DNA of 64,000 nt from Aporrectodea caliginosa (GCA_020284085.1 JACEVL010000045.1:102501-166500); one strand, 5' to 3'; counted from the stretch's first letter, positions 12,838 through 24,189 are shown. Notes: generated by a model not told the origin, from the sequence alone. Translations and numbers: made by a program.

Positions 12838-13028
12838 CTGTATGTATGTATGTATGTATGTATGAATGAATGAATGAATGAATGAATGAATGAATGAATA
12901 AATGAACGAACGAACGAATGAATGAACGAACACGAACGAATGAATGAATGAATGAATGAATGAATGAATAAATGAACGAACGAAAGAATGAATGAACGAA
13001 CACGAACGAATGAATGAATGAATGAATT
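12838..13028. repeat. (TATG)n-(AATG)n array with internal duplication
   Basis: GTATGTAT units turn into AATGAATG interspersed with ACGAACGA. The mixed block at about 12900-12945 recurs at about 12970-13010, so the array carries a higher-order duplication. Confidence 0.85.
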
Positions 13029-13454
13029 AGGTGCGAGACTTTATAATGTGTAAACAGCAGATGCACAGCAGCGCAGTCCCATGTCGGTCTAAAGACGACC
13101 ACCTGCAAGACTCTCCCCCGCCCCACCCACAACGGAGGCTTCTAAAGAGTGCGCACCGTAAGACGCTTCTTGTTATCTGATCCTGAGCGCCATTTGAAAA
13201 AATACACATTGCGTTCGATGGAGTTGTTTATTGGCTTTTGTTTTGTCGAAATACTAAACACCCATCAAATGAAATGGCCGATCGTTTAGTCTTAGACTCT
13301 AGGCTCTGTTTATTCAGGTGCGGGTCGCACCCACCGCTCGCTGCGACGACTCTCAACAACGGTGACAAGATGTGCGCCGTCTGTAGGTCAAACCTGGCTT
13401 CTGAAGAGATTCGCATTTCAACGAATCGCTAACGACATACGTCAATGTTCTCTC

Positions 13455-13540
13455 ATTTCTGGCTTACTGTGATGTAATGTAATTGTAATGTAATTAGTAA
13501 TTTATATAGCGCCGCTCACAGCCGAGGCCATTCGTTTACA
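13455..13540 (-). repeat. LINE/SINE 3' tail, (AATGT)n type
   Basis: Read on the minus strand, a GTGAGCGGCGCTATATAAAT-like segment leads into a short TTACA pentanucleotide array. The same layout appears at 17448-17500 and 52565-52620, so this is one dispersed family with pentanucleotide tails. Confidence 0.6.
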
Positions 13541-13599
13541 ATGCATAACGTCCCTATAGGCCAACTGCTCTTGCTAATACGACCTTCTTCTTCGCGTCT

Positions 13600-13875
13600 T
13601 AACTGTCCACCTCATTCTCCTCCTTCCACTCTTCTTCCTCCTCCTCCTCCTTCTCTTCCTCTTCCTTCTCCTCTTCCTCCTTCCACTCCTCCATCCTCTT
13701 CCTTCTCTCCCTCTTCCTTCTCCTCTTCCTCCTTCCACTCCTCCATCCTCCTTCTCTTCCTCTTCCTTCTCCTCTTCCTCCTTCCACTCCTCCATCCTCC
13801 TTCTCTTCTTCTTCCTTCTCCCCTTCCTCCTTCCACTCCTCCATCCTCCTCCTCCATCTTCTCCTCCATCATCTC
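13600..13875. repeat. Polypyrimidine tandem array (CTTCCACTCCTCCATCCTCC)n
   Basis: An array of roughly 50-60-bp pyrimidine units, each containing TTCCACTCCTCCAT; about five units are visible. All three frames on both strands are open because of composition. Confidence 0.85.
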
Positions 13876-14149
13876 CGCAGTAACGCGATAACACTGACGA
13901 TAAAGTTAAATTGAAACCACCAGGGCTTACACCCCAACAACAGCATAATATAGGCCCTATAAGGCATATGATCCCATAATGTGGGCTTCATATGTCAAAC
14001 ACACGAGCTCAAATGTAATAATATATAGGCCCACTTATACAAGTGTGTATAGCCTATATAATATTACAATAATTGCCTTGCAACCTGCGATATGCGCTCC
14101 TTGGTTTTTCCTCGTCTTTTGGTATTGTCTTACCAAGTAGGAATTGTCT

Positions 14150-14235
14150 CTAATGAGTTTTTCTTAGAGTGGTGCTATATAAATTTGCGACAACAACGAC
14201 GAATAGGCTACAACGACGACTAGGCCTACAATTAT

Positions 14236-14291
<56 letters not shown>

Positions 14292-14292
14292 A
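14150..14292 (+). repeat. LINE/SINE 3' tail with (AAC)n
   Basis: A GAGTGGTGCTATATAAAT tail is followed by CAACAACGACGA and then a pure AAC run (about 14237-14290). Same 3' logic as the other GCGCTATATAAAT tails, but a different microsatellite. Confidence 0.6.
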
Positions 14293-14539
14293 ACAGCAAT
14301 ACTTAGAAGTATAATGATGATACCGATATTAATACTTTCTCCATAGAGAGAATGAAATAGTGCAACATACATATAAGCCTAAATAATTTTTGATTTGATT
14401 TGGAAATTGGAACGTTAGCCTAATTATTTCATGAACAGAGACCTGAGACAGGTGTTGCTTAACTGCTCACCTATAAGTTATGAAATTAATTTGTTATGTA
14501 GGCCATTCGGAAACAGGTTGCTAAACTTGACTTTACTAC

Positions 14540-15260
14540 TCTTACGTCTGAGTTCCCTCATTATGTCTTTTCAACCACGGATCGTGACCTTGGCGTCCAG
14601 CTGGACCAAGAACTCACTTTTTCTCCACATCTTCATCGTCTTGCTCGGGGCTGCGATTACCAGCTGCGCCAGCTTCGTACAGTTACCCGCTCGCTTACGT
14701 CTGCTGCTAAACTTACTCTAGTGCATTCCTTCATCACAACTCGTCTTGACTATTGCTCATCGCTCTACACTGGCCTCCCATCTAGCCGCATAGCTTGTTT
14801 GGACCGAGTCTTGCGCTCTGCAGCGCGCCTCATTGGGCAAATTCCCAAGTAGGCTATGGTCACGTCTCCAGCTACATGCCGGAGGTCCTCCAGTACAGGG
14901 TATCTGCCCTGGTTTTGCACTGTTTCCATGCAGGGCCTCGTCCCAATTTACCTCCGTGAGCTCTGCTGTTTGATTTCGGTTGTCCCAGGGCGTCGCCTCC
15001 TACGCTCCGCAGAAAAGGAATTCTTCTGGTCCCTTTTGCTCGTACCGCAACTATGCAGAACCGAGCTTTTTCTGTGGCAGGCCCAATGATCTGGAATGGT
15101 CTTCCTCTAGAGCTGCGTCTACATCCTGTGAGTCTGCCTGAAACTTTCCTTACTAAACTCAAAACTGTTCTTTTGGGCGCGTTGGGGTCGGGAGCGCCTC
15201 CGAGTAGTTTCCTTGAAGGAGCGCTATATAAATTCCCGAATGAATGAATGAATAGCATAC
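14540..15260 (+). pseudogene. L2/CR1-like LINE, 3' end of reverse-transcriptase ORF with tail
   Basis: In shifted frames the plus strand encodes blocks typical of the C-terminal part of L2/CR1-type ORF2. In order: DLGVQLDQELTFS (about 14588), YQLRQLRTVTRSL, LVHSFITTRLDYCSSLYTGL, AARLIGQIPK, YLRELC, and a SVAGPMIWNGLPLELRLHP block at about 15065-15120. Several frameshifts separate the blocks. The element ends in GAGCGCCTCCGAGTAGTTTC...GAGCGCTATATAAAT, then a (GAAT)n run. This links that 3' tail, seen alone elsewhere, to a LINE. The L2/CR1 label is from memory of conserved motifs. Confidence 0.8.
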
Positions 15261-15299
15261 TCAATATTCTTATTTCGAATAGGCCCGCCACAGGAATTT

Positions 15300-16070
15300 A
15301 AATGCTAAAACTCTTCCAAAGGATATTATTTTATTCTGCTTTGCAGGAATCTGCGAATGAACTTTTCATTCTTATCAAGCCTACATCGTCAGTCTGACAA
15401 TAGGATTTTTGATCTAGATCACTAACTCAACTAACTCACTAACTAACTCAAGAAACTTAGGCATTAGGCCTAAATCGATTTTCGATTATCGGAATTGTCA
15501 CAGCATTTTCTTTATCATTGTATTCGACACTTCGTCTTCCTCAATCTGCTTCACAGCCTCTTACTTCTTCTGCCTCCTCCTCCTCTTCTTCTTCCCCGTC
15601 CTTCCCAATTTCCTCTTCCTCTGTCAAACTACCCCTACCTTATTATTCTTATTTTGCCAAGTTTCTTCAACATAAAATTTCGTAGGTATTTGTTCTGATT
15701 TATGCCTACTTATTAAGCGCCACTATAATTATATCAGTGCATGGTTCTGAGCAACTATGCGTCAAGGTCTTGCAAATAGTCTTCATGCCTCTAGGAGACT
15801 CGAATCTCTGTTCCCCGCATTACAAGGTGACTGCTCAAACCTCACAATTAAATTAAGTGTTTTTTATCGATGAGAATTTGTATAGCGCCGTTAAAAAACA
15901 AACAACTCCTTGCGCTGTTAAGCTCTGTATATATTATGTACCTATACATACAGGTCAGATCGGCTTATAAGCCTTATATAGGCCTACATAGTATGGTAAT
16001 TAAACAGCTAATTAATCCGCGTATATAATTATAATTATTAGGCTATATACATGCCGGTCTGCTTCCATCT
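15300..16070. other. No gene seen
   Basis: It lies 3' of the SLC6 exon, so it is presumed intron. A minus-strand GGCGCTATACAAATTC motif near 15880-15895 looks like another decayed tail. No second SLC6 exon was found. Confidence 0.45.
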
Positions 16071-16073
16071 TAC

Positions 16074-16335
16074 CTCCTCCGTTTTTGTAGCAGAGGTAAG
16101 GAAACCTCCAGACGTTTCCAAGTCCGATGCTGTATCCGACGCATGAGAAGATGAAGTCCAGTTTCGTCGTCCACTGGTCCCGTGGAGGTATATCTGATTT
16201 TTCCTCGTCCACATCCGCCTCCTTCTTCTCCATCTCTCCTCCTCCTCCGAGGATGAAGTCATTCGACGGACCGTTGGACATGGGCACCGCTGCCACCACC
16301 TCGCCGTCGTAGACTGAACCGTTCTTCGATGGCAT
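16074..16335 (-). CDS. SLC6 family Na+/Cl- neurotransmitter transporter, first coding exon (partial)
   Basis: From ATG at 16335 the exon encodes 87 residues plus one base, ending at a consensus donor (GGAG|GTAAGA). Residues 1-50 are a polar cytosolic N-terminus with a [10 protein letters not shown] segment. After [20 protein letters not shown] comes [17 protein letters not shown], the start of TM1 and the first SLC6 signature ([13 protein letters not shown]); NSS transporters coordinate Na+ and substrate here. The motif fits the GABA/taurine/betaine/creatine subgroup, but one exon cannot settle the substrate. No downstream exon was recognised between 1 and 16073, so intron 1 probably exceeds 16 kb, or the exons were missed. 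The promoter should lie above 16336. Confidence 0.9.
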
Positions 16336-17170
16336 CTTCCGCTCCCTTAATTACCAGTCCAGATGAACCTCACGACGGTTGATTGCGGACTCCAATGCGA
16401 CGATTGTCCTTCAAGTCTAACTCGCGCGACTACGCTGTAATTTGTTCCTAAGTTTCTGAGCGCGTCAGATAATCTTTTACCGTTAAATTTTGCTGTTGAA
16501 AAGAGAGGAACAAAGGATGATTGTTCTATGGTACTAAGTCTGGCGACACAAAGTTGCTGAATTGTTTGACTAAATTTTTTAGCGTCTGGCTTTTTTCAGA
16601 CTTCGAATCCAACGTGCTCCTTGTGCATCCGAAGAGTAGTTTCTACCAGATGAAGGTGTTCCTAAGAAGCGTCCCTATAAGGTCCGTGACCAATGTCCTT
16701 GAAGCCTATAGACGTCGAGCGCTGGGCGGGCGCCCTCCAAAGCCGTTCGCCAGTTTAGGGGACGCTTTAACGTCGTGTGGGTTGGCGTAGTAGGCAACTT
16801 CTGCCTCCGGACCATGCACTGAGGATGGGGAGTGCAGGTAACGTCACGTGACACTGGCCGATGTTGGAAATGCAGCAGCAGCAGCAACAGCAGAAACAGG
16901 AGCCATCATCGGTGGTATACTCAGAAGAGATGCAGCAGCATGGTCGTTTGGTTTAATCTGAAGTCGTTAGCGCCGTGCAAACAACATTATTTTAATGCAT
17001 CACCGAACGAAGGACTGACTGCTTGCAATGCAGTGTGTACAGAATTCTAATGCAAAGTCATCTGATGTCACATGTCGTCTGAAACGTCACCACGTCAGCT
17101 AACACTCCCGCGCGCCCCGCTGCCACTGATAATTAGGTCAACACAGATGTCATCCATTGCAATTCTATTT
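16336..17170. promoter_or_regulatory. Presumed 5' UTR/promoter side of the SLC6 gene
   Basis: Sequence immediately upstream of the SLC6 start on the minus strand. It includes a CACGTG-type E-box context (TCACGTGAC at about 16844-16852) and a GCA/GCAACA-rich stretch at 16870-16890. No TATA box or transcription start can be fixed. Assignment is by position only. Confidence 0.3.
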
Positions 17171-17174
17171 AACG

Positions 17175-17216
17175 CTTCCTTTCCTCCCTCCCTCCCTCCC
17201 TCTCTCCCTCCCATCT
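17175..17216. repeat. (CTCC)n microsatellite
   Basis: CCTCCCTCCCTCC run within pyrimidine-rich flank. Confidence 0.8.
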
Positions 17217-17439
17217 AGTGATATTAAACCAAACGGCAAGATCTTTAAAGGATGGTCGCTTATTACAAACTCATCATTTTATATCTTACCTTAGCCTACT
17301 TTAAGATAGATCTAATAGGCTATACATGCGTGTACGAGTGTATCATGACCGACGGTATTAATTAAAAACGGCAGATAGGTCTAGCAAAATTAAGGCAGTC
17401 ACTTTCCTTTAGTCCATGGAGCTGAATTTACGTAATTGA

Positions 17440-17560
17440 ACATTTATTGTATTGTATTGTACTGTATTGTATTGTATTTACGGATTTCTAAAGCGCCTAT
17501 CACAGTACAACTTAATCAGCTAATATATAGCGCCCCTTCAAGATATCTACTCAGAGGTTC
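17440..17560 (-). repeat. LINE/SINE 3' tails, (TTGTA)n type plus GCGCCCCTTCAAG type
   Basis: An ATTGT pentanucleotide run (17446-17478) abuts TTTCTAAAGCGCCTATCACAG. At 17520-17560 a second tail reads, on the minus strand, ACCTCTGAGTAGATATCTTG then AAGGGGCGCTATATA. The latter is the same tail as at 24190, 49482 and 55600. Confidence 0.6.
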
Positions 17561-17949
17561 TCTCTGCGCTAGCCTTATTGCTTTGCCTATATATGATCTG
17601 GGACTATTATAGTACGAGTACGCTTATATAATGTTAACTTTCATTACGAACGAATATACTACATCAGTTAGTAAAAACGATGCAGGGGAGCCGAAAGAGT
17701 CACACGTGGTGGGCTCACGCACACACGGGGAACCAACCAACGGATTCCCGTCGACAGCTGAAGATGGCATGGATGTTTATCATTGTGAAGGAAATGTTCG
17801 TTGTGCGGTTTCGGTATAGTGGTATTCGTGAAAGGCCGATAGAAAAAGGAATATGGACGAGAGGTGACAGGTCAGACAATTAAGAACAACTTTTCAAAAA
17901 TGTTTCTAAAATGAAAAATGAATGGTCGTTGGCCAAACTTAGGCTTAAT

Positions 17950-18490
17950 TGAGGCCTGTTTAAGCCGCTCTGTGCTAAACTTCCAGAAACTTTAACTCTT
18001 ATCGCCCCATATACGCACACACCAATCGCTTATTCTCCATAAAATCTGTTGGCTCCACAACCTGGAACATGCTTCCCTCTCACATACGTTGTGCCCTCCA
18101 CCTACGGCACTTTAAAAAATGCTGCATGCCTACCTGATTAATGGAAATTAGCTATAACCTACCCTGCCTGATATTCTTTTTCACTGTTATAAGTTAAGGT
18201 TTTCGGTTTTTCTTTATATTTTCATAGTGTTTTGAATCGAGTTAATCATTTACTGTGTAATATGTACTAGGCCTATACTGTTTGCATTGCTGTACGAAAC
18301 TTGATGTTGCACTGTTTATCAAGGATTTAGCTAATTCATATTTCTGAAATGTTGTTCTAGGTGTCCCTAGTTAGCGGGATCTTGATCCCTTTTGGGACTC
18401 CTCTTGCGGCCAATCCTGATACTTTATGTTGAAATGTTATGTGTTTTTCATTTGGCTTCAATAAAAGAGATTTGATTGATTGATTGATCC
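17950..18490 (+). pseudogene. LINE 3' remnant with (TTGAT)n tail
   Basis: A TWNMLPSHIRCALHLRHFKK block (about 18060-18120) resembles the last conserved segment of CR1/L2-type ORF2. It is followed by a 3' UTR with GTGTCCCTAGTTAGCGGGAT...TTTTGGGACTCC and a terminal (GATT)n at 18468-18487. The same 3' UTR plan recurs at 35415-35550 and in the three LINE copies next to the kinase terminal exons. Confidence 0.65.
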
Positions 18491-18499
18491 TTATCTTAG

Positions 18500-19600
18500 A
18501 TTGCTTTTCGATTGATGATCGCACAATTTTAATTCTCATAATTAGACCCTTTCACCACGAGCAACAATAAGTCTCCATAGCCAATGACGTAAAAGAACAG
18601 TTCAAGATATTAAGTAATAACTGTATGCACAAACTAAAGCCTATACACCGTAAGTCAAAAAATCATGTCAAAATAAGTTTAAAACAAAACAAGTGCGTGT
18701 CAGTACGTATGTATTGTATACAAGGTTTACTGAAATGCAGTCTAGTATAGGCCTACAGTTAGCCCTGCCTTGAAAGTTATTCGCTTTTCTATGGTTGTGA
18801 TTTAGATATCCGTGACAGTGCTCGCATTTTGGAGTTTTAGTGGTGTTTTGGACTCTTTGAATTAAGCTTTAAGTTAGCTTTCGAAATGCCAGTAAGAATC
18901 GAGTTGCAGCAGTCGAGGGGCCTGGGGCGTTAGCCAAACAAAAATCAGGGCAGAAAGGGAATACGGCGTCTGATCCGGCGGATATCACGATGTTTTGACT
19001 GAGCGCTTGCGAATAAGCTGGCTTTGGGCGTTGTAGACATCTCGGTATTATGATTACGATGGGGTAGTGGGCAGAACTGCATATAGAACTAATGGGTTCA
19101 TTGAAAGAAATTACGGCCAAACACTACGCCCAAATTGCGGACTTGAATAGCCGCGCTGTATGACAAAAGTACCTATGCGAATAAAATTCAAAGAATTTCA
19201 TTTATTTAGTTGTTACGGAGTTCCAAATAGAAGAGACTCCGTTTTTGACGGATTTAAGAGCAATCCGTTTTCTGCCACCAAGACTGGATTTGGTCAAAGA
19301 CGATGGATAAAGACGTTGGATAATATTGAGAGAGCTAAATAAGGAAGAATTATTTAAGGAGATGCAGAGTTGAGTGTGTTTAGCGTAGGCCTACAGATGG
19401 TGTTTCAGACTGCTTTGACTCAGTAAAACACTCAGTAACAGTAAGTAAGTATAGTATTTAATACACCATTTGCAAACGCACAATGGGACAACAGTTAAAT
19501 AATGATAGGCCTACTGATAAAACATCGAAGCAATAATATTAATAATAATAAGAATATGTAAAAGTGATCTGTTTTGTGAAACATGACTATTAACTGTACA
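18500..19600. other. No gene seen
   Basis: No gene recognised. At 18990-19040 GAGCGCTTGCGAATAAGCTG matches, in inverse orientation, a dispersed repeat at about 56110-56140, and in the same orientation one at about 57550. Confidence 0.4.
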
Positions 19601-20110
19601 ACATCCTAGTGATAAATCCCTTCCTAGTAGGCCTATGGTGGTCAGAACGCGGAATATTGTATTGTACGGAGTGGTGCACAAAAAGAAAAGTGAGGTGCCG
19701 AGAACAGAGCCTTGATCGAGTGACTTCATAGTTACGTTGTACTCGTCCAACATTGTTCCATCGACGAAGATAGGCTGCGTGCGAGGAGTAATATAATATT
19801 ATGATTGGAGGAAGTTTAGGGCGAGACCAGAAACACCAGACTAGTACTCAAGGCGATGGCGCAGGATAGTATGATCTAGCGTGTCGAAGGCAGCAGGCAG
19901 CATAAATCAATAAGAACAAGTGCAGTTACTATACCATTGTCCATAGAGTGGATGATGTCATTGTTGACAGAGACAAGAGCAGCTTGTTTCGGTAGAGTGG
20001 AATTTGCGATATGCGGATTGGAAAGGAAGAAGCAGAGTCGAGCTTCAGCTACACGTTCAAGAAGTTTAGATCTAAAATTTAAGTTTGAGATTTGTCGCAT
20101 GGTTTGACAT
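19600..20110 (-). pseudogene. LINE reverse-transcriptase core remnant
   Basis: Minus-strand frames encode SKLLERVAEARLCFFLSN, LPKQAALVSVNNDIIHSMDN, GIVTALVLIDL (the motif before FDT/VDH in CR1/L2 reverse transcriptases) and LDQGSVLGTSLFFL (family PQGSVLGPLLF). The order and spacing match reverse-transcriptase subdomains, but the frame shifts at least once (about 19870) and the FDTxDH segment is disrupted. Non-functional. Confidence 0.75.
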
Positions 20111-20954
20111 TACGTCAGCGTCAAAGATCCGGGAGATTGGCCGAATAGTCCAAGCCAGTTACTGGTATCTGGAATTCTAACACTTGTAAGGCCTAGCAAA
20201 ATTTTCCTAAAATTGGGTCTATTTGGCATTCTCAATTCTCATCACTCGGAGAATCGCGGTTTTCGGGGATTTTGGTAAAACCCGAGTAGGCTTTGGTGCG
20301 CAAATCAAACTGAAATCTCCAAACAAGTTTCAGCCCTGACGGGAAATGAACGCTCGGCTGCGGCTGAAAACTTAAACTATTGGCATTACAAGAAAATTTG
20401 GTTACAAGAGCGCAGCAAAATCGTTGTGCTCTACGCAAGCAATTGAAACAATAAGAAATGCAACTAATGAACCTATAGAAGGTTTGTCTTAGAATCAAAT
20501 CAATAAAAACCACAATGAAACATTTTATCAGCATACCAAACAGCACAATGATATAAAGTGAAGTTTAATAGGCAATCACACAGAATATGTTTTTTTTATA
20601 TTTAATACACATTCATTGCAAAGCAATGGTACGTGAACAACATGATCAAGGTCACTACACAGTAGAAAAGCTTCAAGCTGGAAATTAACCACAAACCCGT
20701 GTTACAAAAAGACTACAACAATTGTCTCACAGAAGATGGCATCAACTGGTTGCAAAGAAACTCGCACTAATGAACAACCAATCAAAAACCGTGACACATG
20801 AGAAATGGGTACCGATTGGTTGCAAGAACACTGAGACCAAACATACAACCAATCAAATACTTGTCATGTAAGATATGCATGCTCACACACGTAACCAATC
20901 AAAAATAATCTTGATTGGTTGAAATTGATAACATAATTATTTTATAAGGAATGT
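20110..20954. other. No gene seen
   Basis: AT-rich sequence with repeated AACCAATCAAAAA / TTGATTGGTTG motifs in both orientations (20770-20930); probably decayed mobile-element sequence. Confidence 0.4.
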
Positions 20955-20962
20955 CACTCGAC

Positions 20963-21365
20963 CAAAGCTCGAGGGTACGTACCATACCGGTACGTATTCT
21001 ATTTTTTGAAAGGTATACGTCCGTATTTTAACGTACCCTATTTTAGGGTACGTAAACAATACAAAAATACGTTAACCACGTCATTGCTCATTATAAGAAT
21101 GTTCAATTTAATTTAAGCAAACAATCACAACCCAGTATACAGCATAGTAAATTGCTGCAAGGCTATATTGTAGGTCTATGTTTATCCAGCATGCATTGCA
21201 CTTGATGCACTAATGTCAGATTATACGTAGGCTTTGGGGCTCACCGAGTAAACTATAAATAAAATTTTCGTGTATGATACGTACCATACGCGTATTCTAT
21301 TTTTTTAAAGGTACGTACATATTTTAACGTATTCTATTTTAGGGTACGCGTACCTTCGAGCTCTG
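20963..21365. mobile_element. hAT-type MITE, 403 bp
   Basis: The ends are imperfect inverted repeats (CAAAGCTCGAGGGTACG at the left; CGTACCTTCGAGCTCTG at the right), flanked by a perfect 8-bp TSD CACTCGAC (20955-20962, 21366-21373). The ~80-bp subterminal blocks, TACGTACCATAC...TATTCTATTTT...AGGGTACG, are repeated in the same orientation at both ends, giving an LTR-like look. No coding frame. Confidence 0.85.
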
Positions 21366-21373
21366 CACTCGAC

Positions 21374-22287
21374 AACAGAAAACGTTTTTGGGAAACAAAA
21401 CATTCAAAACCGGTGGAAAAGCAGTCTGTGGTGAGATCAACTTAAATTCTTAAACTATCCAAGCCTTGTGAATAACAGTCTTAGAAGGTAATCATGTGAA
21501 ACAAAAATTTTAAGTTATAAAACCCATGGAAAATGTGTCATTGCAATTTCTAATTCCTACCAACAGCTTTGTATGAATGCTTATATAAGCATTTCTCCTT
21601 CAAAAACATCTAAAGATTAAGAGCCAACAGAATCATCTGTCAGAATGCCCTGAACTGAAGGGACACTGACACCGTAATTAGCACTTTATGCTAGTCTACG
21701 GTTTTCAACGGCTGCATGACATTGTTGTAACAGTTTGCTAAAAGAATCCAGATATTGAACTTCGAATAGTTGCTGTGTAGCTCAGCAAGCACCTGTGCTC
21801 CACTTGTGCAAAGGAACAAATAGCGGAACAACCTACACTGATGTTGTGCATCACTGGTTATTTCCAGGTTTCTGGGGTTTCTCTGATTACTTCATTTGCA
21901 AAACCTCTTTTACATCATCTTTATTAATGATGATGTCGATAATGTAATCATTGCTGCAGTTGTTTGACGATGCCTTCCTTTCCAAATGATTGGTCTAATT
22001 TTCAATTAAAATCACTTCTTCCACTTTACCATCATCTGTTTGCATGACATCAAGCAACACATCAGCTGCATCAATGACATCTTAAGCAACAACTACAGTC
22101 CTGCCATTGACATTTGTTGCCTATGATTGTCGTAATTATTATTATATGACTTCAGGAATCATAAATAATGTGGTATTAAAAAGCTATTCAATGAAAACGC
22201 CCAAAGTTGAAAAAGTATGAGTGTGGAGCGGTGCAGACGCCGGACAATGACACTGAAGGCAGCAAACCTCAGCTCGTCTTCCATTAA
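21374..22287. other. No gene seen
   Basis: No recognisable gene or element; sequence leads into the 75-bp inverted repeat. Confidence 0.4.
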
Positions 22288-22501
22288 GAAAACTCAGAAC
22301 TTTTCAAAGAGCAGAAGTCTATGATCATTTGCGGTTGCAAAGGTAACATTAGGCCTAATCACTGACCAGAATGAGCATGTTTCAGATAATTCCGAAGTTA
22401 TGAAAAGTGACCAAGATGTTGGTCAAGTGATTAGGCCTAATGTTACCTTTGCAACCGCAAATGATCATAGACTTCTGCTCTTTGAAAAGTTCTGAGTTTT
22501 C
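22288..22501. repeat. Perfect 75-bp inverted repeat with 64-base loop
   Basis: The left arm 22288-22362 (GAAAACTCAGAACTTTTC... to ...GGCCTAATCAC) is the exact reverse complement of 22427-22501. Pairing continues a few bases into the loop (TGACCA / TGGTCA) after one unpaired base. Each arm contains a TAGGCCTA palindrome. Confidence 0.95.
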
Positions 22502-23089
22502 TCCTCACCCCAATGAGTCACAACTCACGAGTGACTGCTCTTAAGCTCTATCCTTGTCTTATCAACTTATTAACAGTAGCCCAAAAAATGTAAACATGTA
22601 CTGTTCTACTTTACGGGTGACCTATAAAGTGGCGGAGAAAGCATACTAAATTCGTATTTCGGGAATGGATAGATGAAGCCTATGAGAACACGTCGCTGAA
22701 TGCCGTCGAGGGAGAGAGGACCAGTCAAGTTACAGACGTCGACGGACGGCTGGGGGACCGATTGCCCCTGCCTCCGTAACCAGTGAGGTTTGTGACTCGC
22801 CGTGAAGGCAGCGCTACGCACCGAACTGTGAAGCTCGGTTAGGGACGCCGCCGGGCCTGACGGACTCGTGCCCTGTTACGTTGCCTCTGTGGATATTCCG
22901 CGAAACCTTGGACGCTGTGCCACTAATCAGGACGATTCTGACGCGAATCAACTGTGACATTCCGGGTGGACACACTGTCATTCTCTTAACAAGTTGGGGG
23001 TTCTTTCTTTCAGGGCAACGCGAACTCTTGATTCAATTGAGTCGGCACTGACGGTCAAGAACGTTGGAACATCTGGACTTATCTGTTCA

Positions 23090-23300
23090 ACCGGCAGCTG
23101 TTGGAAAACATATAAGAAGACAGACAGAGTGAGAAGTGAAATTCCTGAAATGTTCTGTCTCGTTTGTGGGGAAATCTTTGAGGAATCCTGGGTACAGTGC
23201 CGAAATTGCCAAGGTTGGGTGTACAAATTCTGCGCTCAAATGGATGATGGAGACTTCTACTTCTATGACAACTGTAAAAAAATAGACCTATATAGCCTAC
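23090..23300 (+). pseudogene. PHD-like zinc-binding fragment, probably from a pogo/Tigger-like transposase
   Basis: The frame at 22994-23335 contains CLVCGEIFEESWVQCRNCQG, then WVYKFCAQMDDGDFYFYDNC. The C-x2-C ... WVQC-x2-C-x2-W-x4-CA ... C pattern is like the short PHD-type domain at the C-terminus of some pogo/Tigger transposases. No DDE catalytic region was found nearby. It could instead be an exon of a host PHD protein; no convincing splice sites were seen. Confidence 0.4.
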
Positions 23301-23434
23301 TAACAACACGGGCAATTTCTGTGTTTTGCAATTAAGTCACCTATTATAGCCTAGGACCATAGTTTAGTTGTGATTAGTTGTCTTTTCTATTTTAAAATTT
23401 GTGGTTTTGTCGAAGTAAACTTACTAATACTGAG

Positions 23435-23498
23435 GCAAAGGGTGAGTTAACACAACTCACCCTTTGCAAAGGGTAAGTTAACACAACTCACCCTTTGC
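23435..23498. repeat. Tandem perfect hairpins
   Basis: GCAAAGGGTGAGTT-AACAC-AACTCACCCTTTGC is a perfect inverted repeat, and a second near-identical copy follows at once, sharing the GCAAAGGG junction. Either arm can pair with two partners. Confidence 0.9.
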
Positions 23499-23499
23499 T

Positions 23500-24185
23500 T
23501 CAGTAAAAAGTTGTTAATGTTGAACTGTGTTGTTGTATTAAGAGCGGGCTGAAACTGAGCTGAAAGCCGAGAATCAGTGTTATATTTTAAAACTGATTAC
23601 ATTGAGCATTTAAGGCTAAATAACAGTGTTACATTCAAAACAATAGTTATGTCAGTGTTGAGCACAGAATGCTGTTATGTTAATCTTTCAAAAACTGGCA
23701 TAGGCTACAAAGCCTACAAGGTTCTATTAGGCTATGGACTACATAATTTCAATTATGTCTCCCCTGAACAGATCGTGTATTTTCTAGTCAGGCATTAATT
23801 TGTTTTGTGCTCTCGACAAGTTGTTCATTTTAAGTTTTCATATAGGCCTACTGTAACAGGCTACAGCAGAATATGTGCTATATAATTTTGTTGCTTTTGT
23901 TTGCTCACGAAATAAAGCATTTGGGAATAAAACACCCGGCATCTATTTTTTATTTCCGACATTGTTTTGGACGATATCTAGACGTCGGCACTAAGCTTAT
24001 ATCAGACTGACGTCATCCTCTGACCGGCCGATAACTAGATATCGTCACCATGCCGTTAAATGAAAAATCAAGACGATAACTGAAAATATAACAAAATTTC
24101 GATAAAATTACTTCTTTTAAGGTATAATGTGCACTGTGCAGTCATAAATTCACTTATATCAGTTTAATTTGAAAACTGTTCTCTA
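23500..24185. other. No gene seen
   Basis: No coding block or element recognised. Confidence 0.35.
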
Positions 24186-24189
24186 TCGC

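Noticed and set aside
13541..13894. Glu/Arg-rich and Pro/Ser-rich frames
   Set aside because: They follow from a pyrimidine-rich tandem array.
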